64,000 nucleotides of DNA from Vogesella sp. LIG4 (GTDB lineage Bacteria > Pseudomonadota > Gammaproteobacteria > Burkholderiales > Chromobacteriaceae): positions 2,532,554 to 2,596,553 of the forward strand of contig NZ_LT607802.1 in NCBI RefSeq assembly GCF_900090205.1, read 5' to 3'. The notes beneath the pieces are model-generated. The model saw only the letters and a list, made by a program, of their open reading frames with translations, ran no database searches and was not told the DNA's origin. This document shows positions 1-8,386 of this stretch, in pieces. A program made the translations under genes and the position numbers. Positions within the stretch are counted from its first letter, which is position 1. Every line of letters starts with the position of its first letter.

Positions 1-248
1 AACAGGGCGATGGCGCCCTCGTTGCTGTCGGCCTGCGCTTTTTCTGCATCGCTGAGCGCGCGCCAGGTGGTGCCGGCGCGGTTGATCAGCTTGTCCAGGC
101 CGATGCCAGCGATCCAGCGCTGCAGCAGCGCGGCGTCAACGCCCTGTTTCTTGAAGTCGTGGAAGGTGTAGTCCAGGTCTTGCGCGGTCAGCCACTGGCG
201 GGCTTTCTTGACCGTGTCGCAATTGGGAATGCCGTACAGGGTAATCAT
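1..248 (-). CDS. ArsC/Spx-family reductase-like protein (partial, C-terminus outside window)
   Basis: The reading frame starts at an ATG ending at 248 and runs off the window start, so only about the first 82 residues are seen. They begin MITLYGIPNCDTVKKARQWL. This is the thioredoxin-fold start of the ArsC/Spx/MgsR family (E. coli YffB-like): a single cysteine in a PNCDTVKKA context and a following DYTFHDFKKQG strand-helix. YffB-like proteins are small cytoplasmic glutathione-dependent thiol reductases of uncertain substrate. It is not a canonical arsenate reductase judging by the missing ars context. It lies 145 bases downstream of pilU on the same strand. Confidence 0.85.
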   Translation of the reverse strand, partial: MITLYGIPNCDTVKKARQWLTAQDLDYTFHDFKKQGVDAALLQRWIAGIGLDKLINRAGTTWRALSDAEKAQADSNEGAIAL

Positions 249-392
249 GGGTGTGTGGTGCCTATTGCTGTCGGTACGGGCGCCAGGCCGGCGCCGCGGC
301 GGAAACTGCCGGCCATTGTCCCGAAACATGGCGGCGGCTGCAATCGGCAGCCGCTGCGGCCAGGGGTGGCCGCAAGCGGAGATGGGGAGTGG

Positions 393-1520
393 CTAGTGCT
401 CCAGGGTGAAGCCGGAAAAACTGGCCTGGTTGTCGCTGTCACCGGGGCTGGCGGTCTTGCTGGCGCTTTCGTGGTTGATCAGCCAGTACAGGTTGGTTGG
501 CGAGTCGGCGTACTGCATGGCGGTATCCAGGCTGATGTAGCCGGCCTTGTACAGGCGGAACAGCGATTGCTCAAAGGTCTGCGAGCCGTCGCTCATGCTG
601 GCCTCGATCGCTTCCTTGATCTTGCCGATCTCGCCGTTGCGAATCAGCTCGGCAATGTGCGGCGTGTTGATCAGCAGTTCCATCGCCGGGCGGCGCTTGC
701 CGTCGAGCGTGGGTACCAGGCGTTGCGACAGCACGGCTTTCAGCGTTTCCGACAGGTCCATCAGCAGTGCGGTGCGGTTTTCCAGCGGGAAGAAGCTGAT
801 GATGCGGTTCAGCGTGTGGTAGCTGTTGTTGCCGTGCAGGGTGGAAATGCACAGGTGGCCGGATTGCGCGTAGTTGATGGCGTAGGTCAGGGTTTCCGCG
901 TCGCGGATCTCGCCGATCATCAGCACGTCCGGCGCCTCGCGCATGGCGTTCTTCAGCGCATTGCCGTAGCTCAGGGTGTCGATGCCGATTTCGCGCTGGT
1001 TGACCATGCTCTTCTTGTGTTCGAACACGAATTCGATCGGGTCCTCCACGGTAAGGATGTGGCCGCTCTGGTTGCGGTTGCGGTGGTCGAGCATGGCGGC
1101 CACGGTGGAGCTTTTGCCGGAGCCGGTGGCGCCCACCACGAATACCAGACCGCGCTTGAGCTGTACCAGCTCCTGCAGGCTGGTGGGCAGGTGCAGGTGT
1201 TCCAGGCTGGGAATCACCGGCGCGATGAAGCGGATCACCAGCGCCACGTCGCCGCGCTGGCGGAAGATGTTCACCCGGTAGTTGCCCAGCTCTTCCACCT
1301 GGCGACCGAAGTTCATTTCCAGATTGGCTTCGAACTCGGTGATTTCTTCCTCGCTCATCAGGCTGTAGGCCAGCCGCTTGACCTGCTCGCCGGTGAACGG
1401 TTTGTCGTTGACCGGCATGATGGTGCCTTCGATCTTGATCTGCGGCGCCATGTCGGCGGTAAAGAACAGGTCGCTGGCCCGCTTGTCCGCCATCAGCTTG
1501 AAGAAGGGGTGCATCAACAT
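393..1520 (-). CDS. pilU: Type IV pilus retraction-type ATPase PilU
   Basis: The 375-residue product is a hexameric secretion-superfamily ATPase. It powers or assists type IV pilus retraction at the inner-membrane base of the pilus, for twitching motility and DNA uptake. Visible motifs are Walker A GATGSGKS at residues 130-137, the Asp box around ILTVEDPIEF, Walker B VLMIGEIRD near 199-207 and the His box STLHGNN. The non-conserved tail (ESASKTASPGDSDNQ) and the start MLMHPFFKLMADKRASDLFF are typical of PilU rather than PilT. No pilT is visible here, although the two are often adjacent. Translation could also begin at the internal Met of MADKRASD. A retraction ATPase fits the candidate uptake sequence described for this window. 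Confidence 0.93.
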   Translation of the reverse strand: MLMHPFFKLMADKRASDLFFTADMAPQIKIEGTIMPVNDKPFTGEQVKRLAYSLMSEEEITEFEANLEMNFGRQVEELGNYRVNIFRQRGDVALVIRFIAPVIPSLEHLHLPTSLQELVQLKRGLVFVVGATGSGKSSTVAAMLDHRNRNQSGHILTVEDPIEFVFEHKKSMVNQREIGIDTLSYGNALKNAMREAPDVLMIGEIRDAETLTYAINYAQSGHLCISTLHGNNSYHTLNRIISFFPLENRTALLMDLSETLKAVLSQRLVPTLDGKRRPAMELLINTPHIAELIRNGEIGKIKEAIEASMSDGSQTFEQSLFRLYKAGYISLDTAMQYADSPTNLYWLINHESASKTASPGDSDNQASFSGFTLEH

Positions 1521-1605
1521 GGGTTCGGTCCCGACTTTGAAGAAGTAGTGCTAAGTCTAGTCCGAAGTAATGACAGCTTGAAATGCTTTCTGCGTAATGC
1601 GGCCA

Positions 1606-1632
1606 ACAAAAAAGGCCGGGGGAACCCCGGCC
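1606..1632 (-). terminator. Rho-independent terminator of the parvulin gene
   Basis: On the minus strand a GGCCGGGG stem (pairing 1614-1621 with 1625-1632) is followed by six T. It lies about 25 bases beyond the stop of the peptidyl-prolyl isomerase gene. A copy of the 10-mer TGCGGCCAAC (1598-1607) abuts it. Confidence 0.85.
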
Positions 1633-1655
1633 GTTGTGCTGTTTGCCTGGCGAGC

Positions 1656-2387
1656 TTAGCCCGGCATGTTGAAGCCCTGGATGTCGGCAGCCTTCACCAG
1701 GGTGTTCAGGTAGTCGTGCATGGCCTGGCGGGCAGCCATTTCGTTCAGGTACTGCTGCAGGCGCGGCTTCACTTCTTCCAGGCTGATCTGGCCACCTTCG
1801 CTGCGGCCGGTTACCTGGATGATGTGGTAGCCGAACTGGGTTTCCACCAGGTTCGGGGTGATGTTGCCGGCGTCGGTGCCGAATACCGCCTGTTCGAATT
1901 CCGGCACCATCTGGCCGCGACCGAACTGGCCCAGGGCGCCGCCCTGCTGGCTGGACGGGCAGGCGGAATGTTCACGGGCCAGGTCGGCGAAGCGCGCCGG
2001 GTTGGCCTGCACTTCGGCCAGTACGCCTTCGGCTTTGGCGCGAGTCAGCGATTTGGCCAGCTCGTCGCCGCCTTCGGTCTTGAACAGGATATGGCTGGCG
2101 GCGGCGCTGTCACCCTGGCGGAAGTATTCCGGGTGAGCGGTGTAGTAGGCCTCGCAGGCGGCTTCGTCCACCGGTGCGAATTGCAGTTCCTTGTCCAGCA
2201 GCGCGCCGATGGCTTCGCCTTCGTTGGCATTGTCGTAGCCGCTGGCACGGGCCTTTTCCAGCAGCAGACGATGCAGCACCAGTTGCTGGATGGCTGCGTC
2301 ACGCGGATTCGGCGTATCTTCGTGGCTCGGCAGCTCGGCTTGCACCATGGCTTCGGTAATTTCAACACCGTTGACGGTAATGGACAT
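1656..2387 (-). CDS. Parvulin-type peptidyl-prolyl cis-trans isomerase
   Basis: The 243-residue protein has a rotamase (PpiC/parvulin) domain at about residues 100-205, with the conserved stretches ASHILFK, FADLAREHSACPSSQQGGALGQFGRGQMVPEF (key residues only) and ETQFGYHIIQV. The N-terminal 95 residues form a helical SurA-N/NifM-like segment. There is no signal peptide, so it is predicted cytoplasmic, unlike SurA or PpiD. It should catalyse proline isomerisation or act as a folding helper. It is transcribed alone, with its own terminator, and is followed by pilU after about 135 bases. Confidence 0.88.
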   Translation of the reverse strand: MSITVNGVEITEAMVQAELPSHEDTPNPRDAAIQQLVLHRLLLEKARASGYDNANEGEAIGALLDKELQFAPVDEAACEAYYTAHPEYFRQGDSAAASHILFKTEGGDELAKSLTRAKAEGVLAEVQANPARFADLAREHSACPSSQQGGALGQFGRGQMVPEFEQAVFGTDAGNITPNLVETQFGYHIIQVTGRSEGGQISLEEVKPRLQQYLNEMAARQAMHDYLNTLVKAADIQGFNMPG

Positions 2388-2659
2388 GAAAGTTTCCTGT
2401 GGTAAAGGTTGCGTCTTGCGTTTGGTAGCAAGCGATAAGGCGCCAGCTGCCTAACTTGGGGCAGGGTGGCGAATATCAAGCACCGCTGCGCGGAAAACAT
2501 CAAACATGACAACGGCTTTTGCCCTGTGGCGCCATTCCTGTTACCGTGCGCCAGCCCTCGCCAAAGGGGCGGGGTAAACCTTGCTGTTTGCCGGCAGGCT
2601 TGTCGCCGGCGTGGTGCCGTATGCCGGCGTTGGCCGGCGGGCGGCCGGAAGAGGATGTC

Positions 2660-3160
2660 ATGCTGCCGATTCGAACTGCACGCCTGATCCTGCGCGAGTT
2701 CACCCTGCAGGATACCGACGTGGTGCTGGGGGTGCTGACCGACCCGGATTTTATCCGCTACGTTGCCGACCGCGGCATTCGCAGCCAGGAACAGGCCATT
2801 GCCTACCTGCACGATGGCCCGCTGGCCAGCTATGCCCGCTACGGGCACGGGCTGTGGTGTGTGGCGCGGCAGGAGGACGGCGTGGCGCTGGGCATGTGCG
2901 GGCTGATCCGCCGCGACAATATGCCGCACGTGGATCTGGGCTATGCCTTGCTGCCGCATGCCCGTGGCAGCGGCTATGCCCGCGAGGCGGCCGAGGCCTG
3001 CCTGGTGTACGGGCGCGAGGAATTGCAGCTGTCGCCCATCGTTGCCTACATCCACCCGGACAACCGCGCGTCTGCCGCGGTGCTGGAGGCGGTGGGCATG
3101 CGCTTTCAGGGCATGGTGGTCTTTCCGGGTGTGAGCGGGGATACCGCCTTGTACGAATGA
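2660..3160 (+). CDS. GNAT-family N-acetyltransferase (RimJ/RimL-like)
   Basis: The 166-residue protein begins MLPIRTARLILREFTLQDTD, the standard opening of RimJ/RimL-type acetyltransferases. It carries the acetyl-CoA loop as HARGSGYAREAAEACLVYG, followed by IHPDNRASAAVLEAVGMRF. Such enzymes transfer acetyl from acetyl-CoA to an N-terminal or side-chain amine; the substrate cannot be predicted. A longer upstream reading frame exists, but the family start and the GAGGA before 2660 support this start. Confidence 0.88.
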   Translation: MLPIRTARLILREFTLQDTDVVLGVLTDPDFIRYVADRGIRSQEQAIAYLHDGPLASYARYGHGLWCVARQEDGVALGMCGLIRRDNMPHVDLGYALLPHARGSGYAREAAEACLVYGREELQLSPIVAYIHPDNRASAAVLEAVGMRFQGMVVFPGVSGDTALYE

Positions 3161-3270
3161 GCGGCGCGCACTGCGCGCGCCGGTTTCGCTGGGCCTTAAA
3201 TGAGCAAAAGCTCTACGGCAGACGGATTGCCGTATAATGCCGCCCAGTCTTACGGAGAGTGTTGTTAGAA

Positions 3271-4524
3271 ATGAAATGTGTTGATGATTTCCGCCTGCGC
3301 CTGGGCGAGCACGAGCTGGTGCCGATCATGCAGGGTGGCATGGGCGTTGATATTTCCACCGCCTCGCTGGCGCTGGAAGTGGCCCGCCTGGGTGGTATCG
3401 GCCATATCTCGGATGCGATGGTGCCCACCGTGGCCGACCGCCGCTTCAATACCAAGTACGTCAAGAACAAGCTCAAACAGTACAAGTTCAACGTCGAGAA
3501 CACCGACAAGTCGGTGGTGAAGTTCGACCTGCAGGAGCTGGCCGACGCCACCCGCCTGCACGTGCGCAGTGCGATGGATGCCAAGCAGGGCAATGGCCTG
3601 ATCTTCATCAACTGCATGGAAAAGCTGACCATGAACGCGCCGAAGGAGACGCTGAAAGTGCGTATGCACGCGGCGCTGGATGCCGGCATCGACGGCATCA
3701 CCCTGGCGGCTGGTCTGCACCTGGGCTCGTTTGCGCTGCTGGAAGACCACCCGCGCTTCCGTGAAGCCAAGCTCGGCATCATCGTGTCCTCGCTGCGCGC
3801 GCTGCAGCTGTTCCTGAAAAAGACCGCACGTACCAAGCGCCTGCCGGACTACGTGGTGATCGAAGGCCCGCTGGCCGGCGGCCACCTGGGCTTCGGCATG
3901 GACTGGGACCAGTACAACCTGGCCGACATCGTGGTGGAAATCCGCGACTGGATGAAGGCGGAAAACCTCGACATCCCGCTGATCGCCGCCGGCGGCATCT
4001 TCACCGGCAGCGATGCGGTGCGCTTCCTGGAAATGGGCGCCAGCGGCGTGCAGGTAGCTACCCGCTTCACCGTGACCCGCGAATGCGGCCTGCCGGACAA
4101 GATCAAGCAGGAGTACTTCAAGGCCGACGAGGAAGACATCGAAGTCAACCAGCTGTCGCCTACCGGCTACCCGATGCGCATGATCAAGCAGTGCCCGGCC
4201 ATCGGCGACGGCATCCGCCCGAACTGCGAAGCCTACGGCTACCTGCTGGATGCCAGCGGCAGCTGCCAGTACATCGAGGCCTACAACCGCGAAGTGGCTG
4301 CCCACCCGGACGAGCGCCGCGTGAAGGTGATGGACAAGACCTGCCTGTGCACCCACATGCGCAACTTCGACTGCTGGACCTGCGGCCAGTACACCTACCG
4401 TCTGAAGGACACCACCGTGCGCAAGGCAGACGGCAGCTACCAGCTGTTGAGCGCCGAGCACGTGTTCCACGACTACCAGTTCAGCAAGGACGACCGCATC
4501 GCGCTGCCGGCAGCGGAAGCGTAA
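3271..4524 (+). CDS. Nitronate monooxygenase-family flavoprotein with Cys-rich C-terminal extension
   Basis: The product (417 residues from the ATG preceded by ACGGAGAG) has the NMO/2-nitropropane dioxygenase TIM barrel. Features are PIMQGGMGVDIS near the N-terminus, VIEGPLAGGHLGFG around residue 200 and the FMN-phosphate loop IPLIAAGGIFTGSDAVRFLEMGASGVQVATRF near 240 (key residues only). Family members oxidise nitronates or act as enoyl reductase-like flavoenzymes. After the barrel there is an extra ~110-residue tail with cysteines at 358, 360, 368 and 371 plus several upstream cysteines, which could bind metal or an Fe-S cluster. The gene stands alone with a terminator at 4550. The exact reaction is uncertain. 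Confidence 0.82.
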   Translation: MKCVDDFRLRLGEHELVPIMQGGMGVDISTASLALEVARLGGIGHISDAMVPTVADRRFNTKYVKNKLKQYKFNVENTDKSVVKFDLQELADATRLHVRSAMDAKQGNGLIFINCMEKLTMNAPKETLKVRMHAALDAGIDGITLAAGLHLGSFALLEDHPRFREAKLGIIVSSLRALQLFLKKTARTKRLPDYVVIEGPLAGGHLGFGMDWDQYNLADIVVEIRDWMKAENLDIPLIAAGGIFTGSDAVRFLEMGASGVQVATRFTVTRECGLPDKIKQEYFKADEEDIEVNQLSPTGYPMRMIKQCPAIGDGIRPNCEAYGYLLDASGSCQYIEAYNREVAAHPDERRVKVMDKTCLCTHMRNFDCWTCGQYTYRLKDTTVRKADGSYQLLSAEHVFHDYQFSKDDRIALPAAEA

Positions 4525-4549
4525 ACCCGCTTGTTCGACCTGAACCCGA

Positions 4550-4577
4550 CGCCGCACACCGTGCGGCGTTTTGTTTT
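4550..4577 (+). terminator. Rho-independent terminator after the NMO-like gene
   Basis: A CGCCGCAC/GTGCGGCG stem is followed by TTTTGTTTT, about 25 bases after the stop at 4524. Confidence 0.85.
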
Positions 4578-4581
4578 GCCC

Positions 4582-4603
4582 TTGCGGCCAACGTTGGCCG
4601 CAA
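4582..4603. repeat. Inverted pair of the 10-mer
   Basis: Two copies of the window-wide word in opposite orientation meet head to head with no spacer, making a perfect 22-base palindrome (TTGCGGCCAAC plus its complement) just after the terminator. The same arrangement occurs at 44078-44099. Confidence 0.9.
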
Positions 4604-4673
4604 TGCTAGAATCATCGCGATTATCAATAAAACAAGCCAGGGCGCGGCAGGCGTACCTGGCGGGAGCCCCCGC

Positions 4674-5360
4674 ATGAGTCCCGTGTTGTCCCTGTTTGTC
4701 AGCAAGTTTCTGTTCGTGGCGGCGGCGCTGCTGCCCATCATCAACCCGCCGGGGCTGGTGCCTTTCTTCATCTCGCTGACCTCGCACAACAGCCAGGCGC
4801 AGCGGGCGTTCCTGGCGCGCCGCATTGCCGTCTACTGCTTCCTGCTGCTGCTGGGCAGCATGTATATCGGCGGCTTCGTGCTGAGCTTCTTTGGCGTGTC
4901 GCTGCCGGTGGTGCAGATTTCCGGCGGCCTGCTGATCACGATTGCGGCCTGGCGCATGCTCAACGACAACCCGGCGGAAAACACGCCCAGCGTGAGCAAG
5001 CTGGAAAACCGCGAAACGCTGAAGCAGCGCGCCTTCTACCCGCTGACTTTCCCGCTCACCGTGGGGCCGGGGTCGATTTCGGTGGCCATTACCGTGGGCG
5101 CCTCGCTGACCAGTACCGGCAAGGCGCTGGAGCGTTTCACCCTCGCGCCGCTGGCGGCGGTGGCGGCGGTATCGGTAACCTGCCTGCTGATCTGGTGGTG
5201 CCTGCTCTACGCCGACCGGCTGATGGGCTACCTGGGGCAGACCGGGGCGGTGGTGTTCCTGCGCCTGACCGCCTTCATCCTGCTGTGTCTGGGGGTGCAG
5301 ATCATCTGGGAAGGCTTCAGCGGGTTGGTGGAGCCGCTGTTGCACAGCGTCGGCAAGTAA
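4674..5360 (+). CDS. MarC-family integral membrane protein
   Basis: The 228-residue protein has six predicted hydrophobic helices and the MarC/UPF0056 signatures LLPIINPPGLVPFF in helix 1, PVVQISGGLLITIAAWRML, and YPLTFPLTVGPGSISVAI before helix 4. MarC proteins are inner-membrane proteins of unknown transport function; their old link to multiple antibiotic resistance was not upheld. The ATG at 4674 follows CGGGAGC. The reading frame is open far upstream, but that part runs inside the preceding gene. A bidirectional hairpin at 5391-5415 closes it. Confidence 0.87.
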   Translation: MSPVLSLFVSKFLFVAAALLPIINPPGLVPFFISLTSHNSQAQRAFLARRIAVYCFLLLLGSMYIGGFVLSFFGVSLPVVQISGGLLITIAAWRMLNDNPAENTPSVSKLENRETLKQRAFYPLTFPLTVGPGSISVAITVGASLTSTGKALERFTLAPLAAVAAVSVTCLLIWWCLLYADRLMGYLGQTGAVVFLRLTAFILLCLGVQIIWEGFSGLVEPLLHSVGK

Positions 5361-5390
5361 GTGCCAAGTAAGCGCCAGCCGCACACATGA

Positions 5391-5415
5391 CAAGGCCCCG
5401 CTGCGCGGGGTCTTG
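5391..5415. terminator. Bidirectional terminator between marC-like and SemiSWEET genes
   Basis: A CAAGGCCCCGC/GCGGGGTCTTG hairpin sits between the convergent genes ending at 5360 and 5435 and serves both. Confidence 0.75.
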
Positions 5416-5434
5416 TGCCTTCTGCGATGCCTGC

Positions 5435-5701
5435 TCAGCCGCGGTCGCGCGACACCTGGCGCAGTTTCATGGCCAGGATGATGGACGACAGCAGCAGGGT
5501 GATGAAGTTGGCCGCAACCACCGGCAGCGAGTTGATGGACCAGCCATACAGCAGCCACAGCACGGTACCGGCGACGAACATCAGGTACATGGCCAGCGAA
5601 ATGCTGCGGGTGTCGCGGCTTTTCAGGGTGTGCAGCACCTGCGGCAGAAAACTGCCGGTGGTGAGCAGGGCGGCGATGTAGCCGAGTTGTTCCATGGTCA
5701 T
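5435..5701 (-). CDS. SemiSWEET-type PQ-loop sugar transporter
   Basis: The 88-residue membrane protein has three predicted helices, with the PQ-loop LLTTGSFLPQVLHTLKSRDT in helix 1, LAMYLMFVAGTVLWLLYGW in helix 2 and FITLLLSSIILAMKL in helix 3. This is the size and motif set of bacterial SemiSWEETs, which dimerise to carry mono- or disaccharides across the inner membrane. The start was taken at the ATG for MTMEQLGY; an ATG six bases downstream is equally possible. A 10-mer copy at 5507 lies in the coding sequence (VAAN). Confidence 0.85.
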   Translation of the reverse strand: MTMEQLGYIAALLTTGSFLPQVLHTLKSRDTRSISLAMYLMFVAGTVLWLLYGWSINSLPVVAANFITLLLSSIILAMKLRQVSRDRG

Positions 5702-5844
5702 GGCAGTGGCCGGAAAAAGAAAATTAACATTCTGCCAGAGCGCTGGCGTAAGCAAGGCACTACTTCGGAGCAAGTGTCGCATCTTGGCCCTGTCTGCCAT
5801 TGGCAAAGCCGTTACAATGGCGGCTTTTTGCCGAAAGGATACTC

Positions 5845-6603
5845 ATGCTGACACTGGCCTTTCTGTGTCTGTTCGCCTATCTGGCCGGCCTGATCGATGC
5901 CGCCGTGGGTGGTGGTGGCCTGATCCAGATTCCCGCGCTGTTCAGCGCCCTGCCACAGCAGTCGGTGGCCACGCTGTTCGGCACCAACAAGATGTCCTCG
6001 GCGTTTGGCACGCTGTCAGCCGCCCGTTCCTACCTGCGGCGCGTGCGCCTGCCGTGGAATCTGGTACTGCCGGCGGCGGCGGCGGCGTTTGTGATGTCGT
6101 TTGCCGGCGCGGCGGCGGTGAGCCTGATTCCGCGCGAGGTAATGCGCCCGCTGGTGGTGGTGCTGCTGATCGCCATGGCGGCCTACACCCTGCACAAGAA
6201 GGATCTGGGCAAGCTGCACAAGCCGGTAGCCATCGGCCGCCGCGAAATGCTGGTGGGGCTGGCCATCGGTGGCGGCATCGGCTTCTACGACGGCCTGTTC
6301 GGGCCGGGCACCGGCAGCTTCCTGATGTTCCTGTTCGTGCGCTTCTTCGCCTTCGACTTCCTGCATGCTTCGGCGGCCGCCAAGGTGGTGAACCTGGCTA
6401 CCAACGTGGCGGCGCTGTGCTTTTTCGTGCCCAGCGGCAATGTGCTGTTCGGCTTTGCGCTGCCGATGGCGGCCTGCAACGTGGCCGGCGCGCTGACCGG
6501 TTCGTGGATCGCCATGCGCAAGGGCGCCGGTTTCGTGCGCATGCTGTTCCTGGTGCTGGTGACGGTACTGATCTGCAAACTGGTCTGGGATATGCTGTAC
6601 TGA
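5845..6603 (+). CDS. TSUP (TauE/SafE) family membrane transporter
   Basis: The 252-residue protein has about eight hydrophobic segments and the duplicated TSUP hallmark: GLIDAAVGGGGLIQIPAL in the first half and GIGFYDGLFGPGTGSFLMF in the second. TSUP proteins export or import sulfite, sulfoacetate and related anions across the inner membrane. No sulfur-metabolism neighbour points to the substrate. The start at 5845 follows GAAAGGA. The terC-like gene follows within 70 bases and may be co-transcribed. Confidence 0.87.
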   Translation: MLTLAFLCLFAYLAGLIDAAVGGGGLIQIPALFSALPQQSVATLFGTNKMSSAFGTLSAARSYLRRVRLPWNLVLPAAAAAFVMSFAGAAAVSLIPREVMRPLVVVLLIAMAAYTLHKKDLGKLHKPVAIGRREMLVGLAIGGGIGFYDGLFGPGTGSFLMFLFVRFFAFDFLHASAAAKVVNLATNVAALCFFVPSGNVLFGFALPMAACNVAGALTGSWIAMRKGAGFVRMLFLVLVTVLICKLVWDMLY

Positions 6604-6670
6604 CAGCTTTTTGAAAGGCTGGGCTGCAATACTGCCAAGCGTCCGGTTTGGCATAAAGGAGGAAGAACAA

Positions 6671-7369
6671 ATGCTGGCAATGCTGGGAGAGAGCACGTTC
6701 TGGGTGTCGGTGCTGCAGATCGTGATGATCGATATCCTGCTGGGGGGCGACAACGCGGTGGTGATCGCGCTGGCCTGCCGCAGCCTGCCGGAGGAGCAGC
6801 GCAAGAAGGGCATTTTCTGGGGCGTGGTCGGTGCCATCGGCCTGCGTGTGCTGCTGATTGCCTTTGCGCTGCAGGTGCTGGATGTACCGTTCCTCAAACT
6901 GGCCGGCGGCCTGCTGTTGCTGTGGATCGGCATGAAGCTGCTGGTGGGCGAGGATGACGACGGCCACGAGGTGCAGGGCAGCAGCCACCTGTGGGGCGCG
7001 GTGAAAACCATCATCGTGGCCGATGCGGTGATGAGCTTCGACAACGTCATCGCCGTGGCCGGGGCGTCGCACGGCAGCCTGGCGCTGGTGGTGTTCGGTA
7101 TCGTGATTTCCATCCCCATCATCGTGTGGGGTAGCCAGCTGGTGTTGAAGCTGATGGATCGCTTCCCCATCGTGATCACCGTTGGCGGTGGCCTGCTGGG
7201 CTGGATCGGCGGCTCGATGCTGCTTACCGACAAGGGCCTGGCCGACTTCACCGGCACCTTGCCGGGCTGGACGCAGCAAGTCGCCGGCGCGCTGGGCGCG
7301 GCGCTGGTGGTGCTGACCGGCACGCTGCTGGCCAGGCGCAAGGCGCTGGCGGCAGCACGCGCCGAGTAA
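6671..7369 (+). CDS. TerC/YjbE-family membrane protein
   Basis: The 232-residue protein shows the TerC signatures MIDILLGGDNAVVIALACR in helix 1 and IIVADAVMSFDNVIAVAGA in the second half, with conserved acidic residues within membrane helices. The YjbE/YkoY/TerC group is linked to Mn or other metal efflux and metalation of exported enzymes. A strong AAAGGAGG ribosome-binding site precedes the ATG at 6671. I see no yybP-ykoY-type riboswitch in the 67-base leader. A terminator follows at 7385. Confidence 0.88.
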   Translation: MLAMLGESTFWVSVLQIVMIDILLGGDNAVVIALACRSLPEEQRKKGIFWGVVGAIGLRVLLIAFALQVLDVPFLKLAGGLLLLWIGMKLLVGEDDDGHEVQGSSHLWGAVKTIIVADAVMSFDNVIAVAGASHGSLALVVFGIVISIPIIVWGSQLVLKLMDRFPIVITVGGGLLGWIGGSMLLTDKGLADFTGTLPGWTQQVAGALGAALVVLTGTLLARRKALAAARAE

Positions 7370-7384
7370 ACCCGGCGCAGCAGC

Positions 7385-7413
7385 AAAAACCCCGGCCAGG
7401 TGCCGGGGTTTTT
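7385..7413. terminator. Bidirectional Rho-independent terminator
   Basis: An AAAAACCCCGGC/GCCGGGGTTTTT hairpin lies between the convergent genes ending at 7369 and 7421. Confidence 0.9.
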
Positions 7414-7420
7414 GCATTTC

Positions 7421-7756
7421 TCAGGATGCGGCCAACTGTTGCAGGCAGCGCGGACACAGGCAGTCGCTACTGCCGCCGGCGGCCGGAATGGGGCGGGGCG
7501 GCAGGTCGGCGCACCAGCAGCCGCCCAGTTTGCCGCCGCTGCCGCAGTGGAAAGCCTGGCCGCAACGGCTGCAGGCCAGCTCGCGCAGGGCACCTGGCGA
7601 ACGCAGTGCCTGCAGACGCGCCAGCACGACCTGCTTTTGCGCATCGCTGGCGCCTGGCCAGCCGGCGATCTCGGCACAGGTACGCAGGCAGCCGGTGCAA
7701 TAGCGGCCGCTGGCGTCCAGCTCGCACACGCCGATGCAGGGCGAGGCCACGCTCAT
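7421..7756 (-). CDS. DUF1289 plus Cys-rich CWC-type protein
   Basis: The 111-residue protein has two cysteine modules. Residues 1-45 are DUF1289 (SPCIGVCELDASGRYCTGCLRT, then EIAGW). The C-terminal half carries CSRCGQAFHCGSGG, GCWCADLP and CLCPRCLQ, resembling the cysteine-rich CWC domain. Both are probably zinc-binding and of unknown function. The start ATG at 7756 overlaps the stop of the HutD-like gene (ATGA type), so the two are translationally coupled. An upstream in-frame extension is possible but runs inside the previous gene. A 10-mer copy encodes QQLAAS at the very C-terminus. Confidence 0.8.
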   Translation of the reverse strand: MSVASPCIGVCELDASGRYCTGCLRTCAEIAGWPGASDAQKQVVLARLQALRSPGALRELACSRCGQAFHCGSGGKLGGCWCADLPPRPIPAAGGSSDCLCPRCLQQLAAS

Positions 7757-8328
7757 GCAAACTGCACCGCAACCACGATCAGCTCGCAAGGCTGTGCTGC
7801 GGTCAGCTGCAAGGCGGCAGGCGCATCCAGCCACAGCGCGTCCCAGCGGCCCAGCGTCTGCGGCTCATTGCCGGCGGCCACTTGCAGCGTGTCGCCAGCG
7901 GCCAGCAACAGCAGGGTGGGGCCGTCTGTCTGCAGCGGCTGCGTGCCCTGCAGCGTCAGGCGCCGCGTCTGGTGGCTGGCGGCGCCGCGGCGGGTCATCA
8001 CGTTGAAATCCTGCACCTTGCCGGCGCTGCGCTGGCTGCTGATGGCTCGGCCGCCATCGAATTCGAACAGCGGGCCGCCGGCCTGCAGCGTGGCGATGCT
8101 GGCGCCGGCTTCAAACAGGGCCAGCCCGTTGCCGGCCAGCAGGCCCAGGCTGCGGTCGATGCCGGAAAAATCGGAGAACGGGCCGTCGCTGTCCACGTCG
8201 GCAATGCTGACGCGCAGCGTGAAGTTGTCGAGGTTGGCCGCAGGCGGCTGGATCAGCAGTTGGCGGGTGATGCCGCCGCCGTTTTTCCACGGCGTGGCCT
8301 GCAGCGAAGCGAAGCGGATGAGTTGCAT
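7753..8328 (-). CDS. HutD/Ves-family cupin-like protein
   Basis: The 191-residue protein begins MQLIRFASLQATPWKNGGGITRQL, whose PWKNGGGxTR signature defines the HutD/Ves family, followed by RVSIADVDSDGPFSDFSGIDRSL. HutD is associated with histidine utilisation and Ves is an E. coli protein of unclear role; the fold is a double cupin. No hut genes are near. It heads a two-gene unit with the DUF1289 protein, with overlapping stop and start. Confidence 0.87.
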   Translation of the reverse strand: MQLIRFASLQATPWKNGGGITRQLLIQPPAANLDNFTLRVSIADVDSDGPFSDFSGIDRSLGLLAGNGLALFEAGASIATLQAGGPLFEFDGGRAISSQRSAGKVQDFNVMTRRGAASHQTRRLTLQGTQPLQTDGPTLLLLAAGDTLQVAAGNEPQTLGRWDALWLDAPAALQLTAAQPCELIVVAVQFA

Positions 8329-8386
8329 GGTTTGTCTCGTTATCGATAGGTGGGTAGCATGCCCCTTGTCGTTGCCGGAGCCTACC

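Noticed and set aside
159..2405. A 748-codon open frame on the plus strand
   Set aside because: It is the antisense shadow of pilU and the parvulin gene; its translation is low-complexity V/A/G/Q/H-rich and has no family features.
6604..6670. A yybP-ykoY manganese riboswitch before the terC-like gene
   Set aside because: The leader is only 67 bases and lacks the conserved loop sequences.
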